From positions 1-18,741 of the forward strand of contig CALFIY010000057.1 in NCBI GenBank assembly GCA_937877595.1: a stretch of DNA of 18,741 nucleotides. The letters run 5' to 3'. The notes under the pieces are model-generated. The model saw only the letters and a list, made by a program, of their open reading frames with translations, had not been told where the DNA came from and ran no database searches. The stretch's first letter is position 1; each line of letters starts with the position of its first letter. Below, one piece after another: positions 5,398-12,373 of the stretch. Source of the stretch: an uncultured Prevotella sp. Lineage in GTDB: Bacteria > Bacteroidota > Bacteroidia > Bacteroidales > Bacteroidaceae. The translations under genes were made by a program, and so were the position numbers.

Positions 5398-7662
5398 CTT
5401 CACGATAAATTTCTTGCCGTCCTTGATGTACAGGCCCTTCTGCGGCTCAGCCACGCGCTGTCCGCTGAGGTTGTAAATCACGCTTTGCTTTGCAGATTCA
5501 GACTTCTGGATTGCGTCGATGCCTGTCTTGGCGTCGTCAGCGAAAGTTATCTCCAGCACGGGAGCCGTCACTGACCAGTTCAGATATGCCTTGCCCGCTG
5601 CCAGCGTACCTGCAGAGCATGGGTGGAACTTGCCTTCGCTCAGCACATAGCCCTGATTTGCTGTGAGCGCAGTAGGTTCGGTGACACCCTTTAACAGATT
5701 GCCTGCGATAGCCGTACCAACACCAGCCACAGGGATGTCATAGGTGCCTGCAGCGCCATTCAGCAGCAGACCCTCACCAGCAGGAACTGCCGTGGTAGCC
5801 TCAGTCAGCGTCACCTTGCTGTCATCCACGTCCGTAGCAGCGTATGCCGTCAGGCCGTCAGGCAGACTTGCGAGGTCAAGAGCATATGCGCCTGCAAATG
5901 TAGCGTAGCCGCTGGCAGGAATAGTGGCAGGAGCGGAAATGGCCTGAATATATATGAAATCAAGTCCGTCTTTTGTATTACCAGAAGTCAGCCACTTAAC
6001 ATAGCCAGGAGAACTTAAAGTAAATTCATGCGTATATGAAGTCCAGTTAGTACTGCCTTCGCCATTTGACTTAGATTTTCTTACGGCATCCCATTCCTCA
6101 TCACCAAATTTGAATTTCAGAGTTGCACCACCAGATGAGTTCGCATAAAGGACAAGCGTTGCTTTATATTTGCCTACAGGCAGATCGATTAGAGGAATAT
6201 CACTTCCTGCATAACCGCATTGCTGATTAGAAGAGCGACCACTCATATTTGTTCCTGCAGAAGTGGCAGTTGCACCAGCGATATTTTCACCTTCAGAATG
6301 ATATACTACTCTGTTGATGTCTGTTGCAGTATATGCCAGGACACATTCCTGATCTGTACCTGTCAAGGTAAAGGACTGACTGTAAGTACTGCTGCCATTA
6401 GCAGCCTTGGAATAAAGAGTGCCATTATTGTTAATGTAGATAGGATACGAGAAGTGTATCACATCTCCCACATATTTTCCATCTTGAGCAACATCCTCAC
6501 TACTCACTGGCGAGTCGCCAGCCTTTACAATTTTCTTTACACTCGTCACAGCAGCCTGAGCAGTGTAGGTGATATTGATAACACCGTTCTCCTCGACAGT
6601 GTATGGAAGCGTTTGGTCAAGCGTCGGATTTACATAGCGATAACCTGTTCCATAAATAACATCGTCGTAAGTAATGTCTGACGCAGTAAGAATAGAACCG
6701 ACAACAGCGTCATCAATAGTTGTGCTCGCCTTGATAGTATTACCTCCGTTGTCCTTATAATTGATGGTAACGGTAGTTGTTGATACAGAACCAACTGTTG
6801 CATCGATGGTCTGCGTAGTTGTCAGCCCGTCATTAGTTGCAGTAACTGTAATGACAGCCACACCAGAAGCCACACCAGTAATTGTCACCATTCCATCAGC
6901 GTATGTAGCAGTTGCTGCTGCTTCGTTATTAGAAGTTACGCTGATATCGCCCGTAATTCCTGTTACACTGACTGTTTCTGTACCGCCCACAGATACTGTC
7001 TTTGACGTTTCAGATAAAGTGAAAGCAGGAGCAGTCAGACTATAAAATGCGATGTTGTCTATAGCAAATGCTCCAAAATTTTTATTAAATTGAAGATTAA
7101 GGGTGTTGATACCTGTTGCTGTCGTAGTATAACTTATGGTTTTCACGGTAGCATCACCCTTTTTAACAATAACCTTTGCAGTTCCTGTAACAGTATTCAG
7201 ATACAAGTCGTAGGTCAAAGTCGTTCCATCGTATCCACCAACAGCCTCTCCCGCTATTGTTATATTTCCTTGATAGTCTTGGGTTACGACTAATGCAGCA
7301 TCTTCGTTGCTTGGGTATCTGTTTGTTGTTGCAGAAGGAAGAACATAAAAGTAATTGCTCTTGCCGCTCCAATTGCTCTTTGTCATTGCCATGTCAAACG
7401 TAAGGCGGCAACAACCAGTATATGCGTTTTCTCCAAAAGCAATATATGCACTACGATCTCCGGTTTGCGATCCATTAGCAACTTTTAAGACCCCATCGAC
7501 AACAGATGGAGATATACCGCCAGCACTGGTTCCACCCCAAGTAACTTTATATGTTTCACCAGAGAAGTCCTCAGTAAAAATTAAGGACTCTGCCCACGCA
7601 TTCATACTGCCCAGGGCGAGGGCGGCGACGAGCAGTAATGATTTTGTAAAAGTTTTTTTCAT
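5395..7662 (-). CDS. Secreted multidomain surface protein with Ig-like domain and Prevotella-type C-terminal tail
   Basis: The 755-residue product has a clear Sec signal peptide (residues 1-24, cleavage after NAWA). Domains, by eye: a beta-sandwich resembling LamG/concanavalin-like or carbohydrate-binding modules (about 27-208, ending FAIDNIAFY); a bacterial Ig-like group 2 domain (about 213-290); a MucBP-like segment (about 296-369, TVTINYKDNGG); a second carbohydrate-binding-like region (about 380-577); a beta-rich module seen in Prevotella surface proteins (about 579-708); and a terminal tail 726-755 with IYNLSGQRV and GLYIKDGKKFIVK, resembling type IX secretion sorting signals. No catalytic motif is recognisable, so adhesion or glycan binding is inferred. 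The middle (about 5950-7600) looks more A/T-rich than flanking genes. A strong promoter lies at 7739-7770. Confidence 0.8.
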   Translation of the reverse strand: MKKTFTKSLLLVAALALGSMNAWAESLIFTEDFSGETYKVTWGGTSAGGISPSVVDGVLKVANGSQTGDRSAYIAFGENAYTGCCRLTFDMAMTKSNWSGKSNYFYVLPSATTNRYPSNEDAALVVTQDYQGNITIAGEAVGGYDGTTLTYDLYLNTVTGTAKVIVKKGDATVKTISYTTTATGINTLNLQFNKNFGAFAIDNIAFYSLTAPAFTLSETSKTVSVGGTETVSVTGITGDISVTSNNEAAATATYADGMVTITGVASGVAVITVTATNDGLTTTQTIDATVGSVSTTTVTINYKDNGGNTIKASTTIDDAVVGSILTASDITYDDVIYGTGYRYVNPTLDQTLPYTVEENGVINITYTAQAAVTSVKKIVKAGDSPVSSEDVAQDGKYVGDVIHFSYPIYINNNGTLYSKAANGSSTYSQSFTLTGTDQECVLAYTATDINRVVYHSEGENIAGATATSAGTNMSGRSSNQQCGYAGSDIPLIDLPVGKYKATLVLYANSSGGATLKFKFGDEEWDAVRKSKSNGEGSTNWTSYTHEFTLSSPGYVKWLTSGNTKDGLDFIYIQAISAPATIPASGYATFAGAYALDLASLPDGLTAYAATDVDDSKVTLTEATTAVPAGEGLLLNGAAGTYDIPVAGVGTAIAGNLLKGVTEPTALTANQGYVLSEGKFHPCSAGTLAAGKAYLNWSVTAPVLEITFADDAKTGIDAIQKSESAKQSVIYNLSGQRVAEPQKGLYIKDGKKFIVK

Positions 7663-7738
7663 CAGTTTTAGTTTTTGATATTTTGATTAAACGTTTATTT
7701 TGTCTTAGGAAATGCCGCAAAACCCGCATTTTGCGCTG

Positions 7739-7770
7739 CAAATGTACAATTTCATCAACAAACAGTCAAA
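7739..7770 (-). promoter_or_regulatory. Strong Bacteroidetes promoter for the surface protein gene
   Basis: The minus strand has TTTG (7767-7770), 20 bases, then TACATTTG (7739-7746) followed by CA, a full match to TTTG / TAnnTTTG. The predicted leader to the ATG at 7662 is about 70 bases, the longest of the mRNA leaders in the window, and contains an A-rich stretch just before the start codon. Confidence 0.8.
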
Positions 7771-7800
7771 AAAAAACAACAAAAAAAGCGCTGCTTTGTG

Positions 7801-7848
7801 ACAAAAATTTCTCTTTTTGTTCCCTCGTGACAAAAAAATTCTTTTTGT
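7801..7848 (-). terminator. Two tandem A/T hairpins after the lytic transglycosylase gene
   Basis: ACAAAAA (7801-7807) pairs with TTTTTGT (7814-7820), and a second copy pairs ACAAAAA (7830-7836) with TTTTTGT (7842-7848). The two are direct repeats 29 bases apart, each preceded by GTG. They lie 20-67 bases past the stop of the transglycosylase and before the next promoter, so they fit as its transcript end. The stems are A/T-only and weak, so this is a tentative call. Confidence 0.45.
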
Positions 7849-7867
7849 ATGCCTTCTGCATCTTTCC

Positions 7868-9010
7868 CTACTGCTCTGGGGCGCGAAGAGAATAGCGGCT
7901 CTTTTTTGTTGCGGCACGCTGGGGAGTGCCGCCGACGGTGGCAGAGGAGCGCACGCGAACGCCACGGTAGACATTCCAGCGCTCCATGATGCGGTCAACA
8001 TAAGCGGCTGTCTCGCTGCCGCGCATGTAGCCGTTATGCACGACGGGGTCGTTGTAGTAGGCAGGCTCGGCCAGTTGCAAAACGCTGCGGCGCACGTCGG
8101 CCCACCGCTGGCTGCTGCGCCCCTGACTGGCGGCAAGCGCCATGGCGTCGCGCACGTGATGGGCACCGCCATTGTAGGCTGCCAGCACAAACTTCAGGCG
8201 CTCCTGGCGGTTGCCGACATCGGCAAACGACTGTTCCAGTTCTGCCAGATAGCGCGCTGCAGCAGCGATGTTCTTCTCCGGGTCGTAGATGTCGGTGCGT
8301 GCCAGTCCCAGATGGTCGGCAGTGGCAGGCATTATCTGCATCAGCCCACAAGCGCCAGCCCACGAATGGGCCTGCGGGTCGAAAGTCGACTCCTGATAGC
8401 ACTGCGCCGCCATCAGGCGCCAGTCCCAACGCAGTTGACGGCTGTGCTGCTGGAAGAGAGCATCGTAATGGGAAATCACACCGCCCTTGGCATTGAGCAT
8501 AGGCGAAAAGACACGGCGCTTCACGGCACCGGTAGAGAGCAGTTGCGCCTCAAGGCGGCGCATGCTGTCGGCCATTGTCGGGCGATACCACTGGGCAATG
8601 GCCTGGCGCAATGCGTCCTTGCCCGGCCCGACTTCCCATCCGAGCGCCGTGGACTGCAGCGGATAGCAGATGACATCGGCCTCGCCGTTGACGAGGCGGC
8701 GGCGCATCTCTGCCGTGTCGCGGCATACCTCAACACGCAGGCTTATGCCCTGCTGCTGGCAGAACTGCTGGCAGAGCAGATAGTGGGTGCCAAGGTGACG
8801 GCCGTGGTAGTCGTAGTAACTGTCGGGACCGGTAAGCGTAAGGGCAATCAGTTCGCCACTGCCCACAATCTGTTCAAGGTCAAAACTGTCAGTGGCCTGC
8901 TGCGTCTCGCCCCACGGAGCAATGCCCTCCTTCTGACGCTGGCCACACGACACAAGAACACAAGCCAGCAAGGAAAGCAAAAAACGTATAATTATACCGA
9001 AGGATTTCAA
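7868..9010 (-). CDS. mltF: MltF-like membrane-bound lytic transglycosylase (lipoprotein)
   Basis: The 380-residue product cleaves peptidoglycan between MurNAc and GlcNAc. A lipoprotein signal peptide ends at lipobox LVSC with C22. Residues about 44-165 form a periplasmic solute-binding-like (SBP_bac_3) domain, and about 190-345 an SLT domain with catalytic E207 (YQESTFDP), GLMQIMP (222-228) and AYNGG (278-282); this two-domain layout is that of MltF. The start is a TTG at 9010: the codon before it is an in-frame TAA, and no ATG occurs until residue 102, which would remove the signal peptide. A promoter box only about 20 bases upstream implies a very short leader. The tail after about residue 350 is basic and low-complexity. 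It is divergent from hisG. Confidence 0.9.
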   Translation of the reverse strand: MKSFGIIIRFLLSLLACVLVSCGQRQKEGIAPWGETQQATDSFDLEQIVGSGELIALTLTGPDSYYDYHGRHLGTHYLLCQQFCQQQGISLRVEVCRDTAEMRRRLVNGEADVICYPLQSTALGWEVGPGKDALRQAIAQWYRPTMADSMRRLEAQLLSTGAVKRRVFSPMLNAKGGVISHYDALFQQHSRQLRWDWRLMAAQCYQESTFDPQAHSWAGACGLMQIMPATADHLGLARTDIYDPEKNIAAAARYLAELEQSFADVGNRQERLKFVLAAYNGGAHHVRDAMALAASQGRSSQRWADVRRSVLQLAEPAYYNDPVVHNGYMRGSETAAYVDRIMERWNVYRGVRVRSSATVGGTPQRAATKKSRYSLRAPEQ

Positions 9011-9029
9011 TTATTCACTATTTTGGCTG

Positions 9030-9037
9030 CAAAAATA
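9030..9037 (-). promoter_or_regulatory. -7 box for the lytic transglycosylase gene
   Basis: The minus strand reads TATTTTTG followed by CA, matching TAnnTTTG. No TTTG lies at the ideal distance upstream; a TTTC at 9061-9064 is 23 bases away. Transcription from here would begin roughly 13 bases before the TTG start at 9010. The matching region is interleaved with the divergent hisG promoter. Confidence 0.5.
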
Positions 9038-9045
9038 CTCATTTT

Positions 9046-9077
9046 CTTGCTCAATAGCATGAAATTGCGTAATTTTG
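9046..9077 (+). promoter_or_regulatory. Promoter of the hisGDC operon
   Basis: CTTG (9046-9049), 20 bases, then TAATTTTG (9070-9077) followed by CA fits the Bacteroidetes consensus well. It places the transcript start near 9085, which rules out the in-frame TTG at 9075 and supports the ATG at 9108 as the start of hisG. The leader is only about 25 bases, leaving no room for a histidine attenuator or leader peptide. Confidence 0.65.
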
Positions 9078-9107
9078 CAACTCCGTAATTACATTTTTAT
9101 CGAACAA

Positions 9108-9965
9108 ATGGAAACACTGAGAATTGCAGTTCAATCCAAAGGAAGACTGTTCGACGACACTATGCACCTGCTGTCGGAAGCAGACATCAAGGTAAGCGCA
9201 TCGAAGCGCACGCTGCTGGTACAGTCTGCCACTTTCCCCTTAGAAGTTCTTTATCTGCGCGACGACGACATACCACAATCTGTTGCTACAGGAGTGGCCG
9301 ACATCGGCGTGGTTGGAGAGAACGAGTTTGTAGAACGAGGCGAAGAGGCCGACATCATTTCGCGGCTCGGCTTCTCGCGCTGCCGCCTCTCGCTGGCCAT
9401 TCCCAAGGACATCGACTACCAAGGCGTGGCATGGTTTGAGGGCAAGAAGATTGCCACTTCCTATCCCGTGATACTGCGCCGCTTTCTGGCAGAGCAGAAC
9501 ATCCATGCCGACATCCACGTAATAACCGGCTCGGTAGAGATAAGCCCGGGCATAGGACTTGCCGACGCCATCTTCGACATCGTGTCGAGCGGCTCGACAC
9601 TGGTGTCAAACAATCTGCGCGAAGTGGAAGTGGTGATGCAGAGCGAGGCTCTGCTCATCGGCAACCGCCAACTCTCCGACGCCAAGCGCGCCATACTGAG
9701 CGAAATGCTCTTCCGCTTTCAGGCTGTGCGCGAGGCTGAAGACAAGAAATATGTACGCATGAACGCGCCGAAGGCACGGCTGAAAGAGATTATCAGTGTG
9801 CTGCCGGGACTGAAAAGCCCCACCATCATTCCACTGGCCGACGAGGAATGGTGCTCTGTTCACACCGTGCTCGACCAGAAGCGCTTCTGGGAAATCATAG
9901 GAAAACTGAAGGAAATGGGCGCACAGGGCATCCTCGTCACCCCAATAGAAAAAATGATCCTGTAA
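9108..9965 (+). CDS. hisG: ATP phosphoribosyltransferase, long form
   Basis: This is the first enzyme of histidine synthesis, joining ATP and PRPP to give phosphoribosyl-ATP. The 285 residues match the long form (HisG-L), which carries its own C-terminal ACT-like regulatory domain (about residues 210-285) and needs no HisZ. Characteristic motifs are LRIAVQSKGRL (4-14), DIPQSVATGVADIGVVG (54-70), ATSYP (116-120) and the PRPP-binding loop DAIFDIVSSGSTL (153-165). The ATG at 9108 is chosen because the promoter box covers the upstream TTG. Feedback inhibition by histidine is expected from the family. hisD follows 46 bases after the stop. Confidence 0.95.
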   Translation: METLRIAVQSKGRLFDDTMHLLSEADIKVSASKRTLLVQSATFPLEVLYLRDDDIPQSVATGVADIGVVGENEFVERGEEADIISRLGFSRCRLSLAIPKDIDYQGVAWFEGKKIATSYPVILRRFLAEQNIHADIHVITGSVEISPGIGLADAIFDIVSSGSTLVSNNLREVEVVMQSEALLIGNRQLSDAKRAILSEMLFRFQAVREAEDKKYVRMNAPKARLKEIISVLPGLKSPTIIPLADEEWCSVHTVLDQKRFWEIIGKLKEMGAQGILVTPIEKMIL

Positions 9966-9982
9966 ACCAATGCCCATGGGGC

Positions 9983-10014
9983 AATGGTCAATGGTCAATG
10001 GTCAACGGTCAATG
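9983..10014 (+). repeat. 7-bp tandem repeat at the hisD start
   Basis: Four 7-base units AATGGTC, AATGGTC, AATGGTC, AACGGTC (9983-10010) are followed by a partial fifth, AATG, whose ATG is the start codon of hisD at 10012. The repeat supplies ATGs at 9984, 9991 and 9998 in three different frames; the one at 9991 is in frame with hisD. Confidence 0.9.
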
Positions 10015-11310
10015 AAAATATACAAAAATCCCAAGCACGAAGAATGGGCTGAAATTGTGGAGCGCCCACGACTGGACCTCGCACGGCTTAACGACACGGT
10101 GAGCAGTGTGCTCGACGATGTCCGGCGGCGCGGCGACGAGGCAGTTCGCCACTACGAAGAATTGTTCGACCACGCCACGCTGGGCGAACTGCGCGTCAGC
10201 GAAGAGGAAATGGACGAGGCCGAAAAGGCTGTGAGCAACGAACTGCGCGATGCAATAATCCTGGCCCACCACAATATCAAGGTGTTTCACATCTCGCAAC
10301 GCTTCGTAGGACAGAAGGTAAAAACACAGGAAGGCGTGACGTGCTGGCAGAAAAGCGTAGCCATAGAGCGCGTAGGCCTGTACATCCCAGGCGGCACTGC
10401 CCCACTCTTCTCTACTGTGCTGATGCTGGCTGCACCGGCACGCATAGCAGGATGCCGCGAGATAGTGCTGTGCACTCCGCCAGGCCGCGACTGCAAGATA
10501 AATCCTGCCATCCTCGTGGCAGCACGCATAGCAGGAGTGCATAAGATATATAAGATAGGTGGCGTGCAGGCCATCGGCGCCATGGCCTACGGTACGGAGA
10601 CGGTGCCAAGAGTCTACAAGATTTTCGGCCCGGGCAACCAGTATGTCATGGCTGCCAAGCAGCAGGTAAGCATTGACCAGGTGGCGATAGACATGCCGGC
10701 AGGCCCTTCGGAGGTCTGCGTACTGGCCGACGACAGCGCAAACAGCGAGTTTGTGGCTGCCGACCTGCTTTCGCAGGCAGAACACGGAGCCGACTCGCAA
10801 GTGCTCTTCATCACCACCAGCGAAAAGAAGATGGGCGAAGTGCAGCGCGAAGTGGAGAGACAACTGGCTCTGCTGCCAAGACATGAGATGGCAGAGAAAT
10901 CGCTCGCCAACAGCAGTTTCGTGCTGGTGAAAGACTACGACGAGATGATTGAACTCAGCAACCGCTACGCTCCGGAGCATCTGATAATACAGACAAGCAA
11001 CTACGAGCAACTGGCAGAGCGAGTGGTAAACGCAGGAAGCGTGTTCCTCGGGAAGTATGCCTGCGAGAGTGCTGGCGACTATGCCAGCGGCACTAACCAC
11101 ACGCTACCTACCCACGGCTATGCCACGGCATACAACGGAGTAAACCTCGACTCCTACTGTCGAAAGATTACCTTCCAGCATATCACGGAAGAGGGAATAC
11201 ACCACATCGGCCACGCAGTAGAACTGATGGCTGAGGCCGAACAACTGGACGCTCACAAGCGAGCAATGACGGTGAGAATAGAAGAGGTGAGAGGCGAATT
11301 TAATATTTAA
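10012..11310 (+). CDS. hisD: Histidinol dehydrogenase
   Basis: This zinc enzyme carries out the last two oxidations of the pathway, histidinol to histidine. From the ATG at 10012 it has 432 residues, the usual family length. Zinc ligands are visible as Q255 and H258 (SQAEHGADS), D356 (GDYASGTNH) and H415 (LDAHKRAM); the catalytic pair is E322-H323 (APEHLI). NAD-site motifs GLYIPGG (122-128) and FGPGN (205-209) are present. In-frame ATGs at 9970, 9976 and 9991 would add up to 14 residues, but those residues come from the repeat (PMGQWSMVNGQRS) and do not resemble the family, while MKIYKNPKHEEW is a natural N-terminus. hisC follows six bases after the stop. Confidence 0.94.
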   Translation: MKIYKNPKHEEWAEIVERPRLDLARLNDTVSSVLDDVRRRGDEAVRHYEELFDHATLGELRVSEEEMDEAEKAVSNELRDAIILAHHNIKVFHISQRFVGQKVKTQEGVTCWQKSVAIERVGLYIPGGTAPLFSTVLMLAAPARIAGCREIVLCTPPGRDCKINPAILVAARIAGVHKIYKIGGVQAIGAMAYGTETVPRVYKIFGPGNQYVMAAKQQVSIDQVAIDMPAGPSEVCVLADDSANSEFVAADLLSQAEHGADSQVLFITTSEKKMGEVQREVERQLALLPRHEMAEKSLANSSFVLVKDYDEMIELSNRYAPEHLIIQTSNYEQLAERVVNAGSVFLGKYACESAGDYASGTNHTLPTHGYATAYNGVNLDSYCRKITFQHITEEGIHHIGHAVELMAEAEQLDAHKRAMTVRIEEVRGEFNI

Positions 11311-11316
11311 TCTTTG

Positions 11317-12351
11317 ATGTTTAATTTAGAGCAATTAGTCAGGAAGAACATTTGGAGCCTCGCTCCATACTCTTCAGCACGCGATGAATACTCCGGAAAG
11401 GAAGCGCATGTGTTTCTCGACGCAAACGAAAATCCGTACGGAGCACCATACAACCGCTACCCCGACCCGCTGCAGCGCGAACTGAAACAACTAATAGCAC
11501 GCGTGAAGGGAATCCCGGAGAATATGATTTTCCTGGGAAACGGCAGCGACGAAGCCATCGACCTCGCCTACCGCGTGTTTTGCACTCCGGGCCGCGACAA
11601 CGTAGTGGCAATCGAGCCAACATACGGCATGTACCGCGTCTGCGCCGACATCAACAACGTGGAATATCGCACGGTGATGCTCGACAGCAACTTCGACTTC
11701 AAGGCAAGCGACATGCTGGCAGCAGCCGATGCCAACACGAAAATCATGTGGCTCTGCTCGCCAAACAATCCGACAGGAAATTCGCTGAACCGCGAAGAAA
11801 TGCTCAGGTTGGTGAGTGAATTCAACGGAATTGTGGTGATAGACGAGGCGTATATAGACTTCGCACAACAGCCGTCAGTGCGCCCGGAACTGGCACGCCA
11901 CCCGAACCTCATCGTACTGAGCACGCTGTCGAAGGCGTGGGGGCTGGCAGCAATACGACTGGGCATGGCGTTCGCCTCGCAGAAGATTGTAGAGATATAT
12001 AATAAGGTGAAATATCCGTACAACGTCAACCTGCTGACGCAGCAGCACGCAGCACAGGCGCTGCGCGACCCGTTTGAGACAGACAAATGCGTGAAACTGC
12101 TGCTGCAGGAACGCTCCCGACTGATACAGGCATTTCAGGAACTGCCGCAATGCGAAGGCGTATATCGCACAGACGCTAATTTCTTCCTGGCAAAGATGAC
12201 CGACGCACAGGGAACATACGATTATCTTGTGGAAAAAGGCATCATTGTGCGCAACCGCACACACATTGCACTCTGCAACAACTGCCTGCGCATCACCATA
12301 GGTACGCGAACAGAGAACAACGAACTGCTCGCTGCCCTAAGACAATACTGA
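11317..12351 (+). CDS. hisC: Histidinol-phosphate aminotransferase
   Basis: This PLP-dependent fold-type I aminotransferase converts imidazole acetol phosphate and glutamate to histidinol phosphate. The 344 residues are normal for HisC. Visible motifs: LDANENPYG (34-42), LGNGSDEAID (73-82), SPNNPTGN (148-155), the aspartate D176 (VVIDEAY) that contacts the PLP ring nitrogen, and the Schiff-base lysine K206 in STLSKAWGLAAIRLG. An ATG at 11317 is preferred over the adjacent TTG at 11314. It is the last gene of the operon: a convergent transporter gene ends 22 bases later, so hisB, which I would expect next in Bacteroidales, is not here. Confidence 0.94.
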   Translation: MFNLEQLVRKNIWSLAPYSSARDEYSGKEAHVFLDANENPYGAPYNRYPDPLQRELKQLIARVKGIPENMIFLGNGSDEAIDLAYRVFCTPGRDNVVAIEPTYGMYRVCADINNVEYRTVMLDSNFDFKASDMLAAADANTKIMWLCSPNNPTGNSLNREEMLRLVSEFNGIVVIDEAYIDFAQQPSVRPELARHPNLIVLSTLSKAWGLAAIRLGMAFASQKIVEIYNKVKYPYNVNLLTQQHAAQALRDPFETDKCVKLLLQERSRLIQAFQELPQCEGVYRTDANFFLAKMTDAQGTYDYLVEKGIIVRNRTHIALCNNCLRITIGTRTENNELLAALRQY

Positions 12352-12373
12352 TAAGCGGAAACTCACCCCTTAC

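Noticed and set aside
7817..9088. A 423-codon plus-strand open frame covering the transglycosylase gene.
   Set aside because: It mirrors a clear MltF-like gene on the other strand, lacks a promoter or family motif and runs past the hisG promoter.
9078..9107. Histidine attenuator or riboswitch before hisG.
   Set aside because: The leader is only about 25 bases, with no histidine-rich peptide or competing hairpins.
9970..10011. Upstream in-frame start for hisD giving 14 extra residues.
   Set aside because: The extra residues are translation of the 7-bp repeat and do not match the family; the start at 10012 gives the usual length.
10009..11100. A 363-codon minus-strand open frame opposite hisD.
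   Set aside because: hisD carries all zinc and catalytic residues; the antisense product is a His/Cys/Leu-rich shadow without domains.
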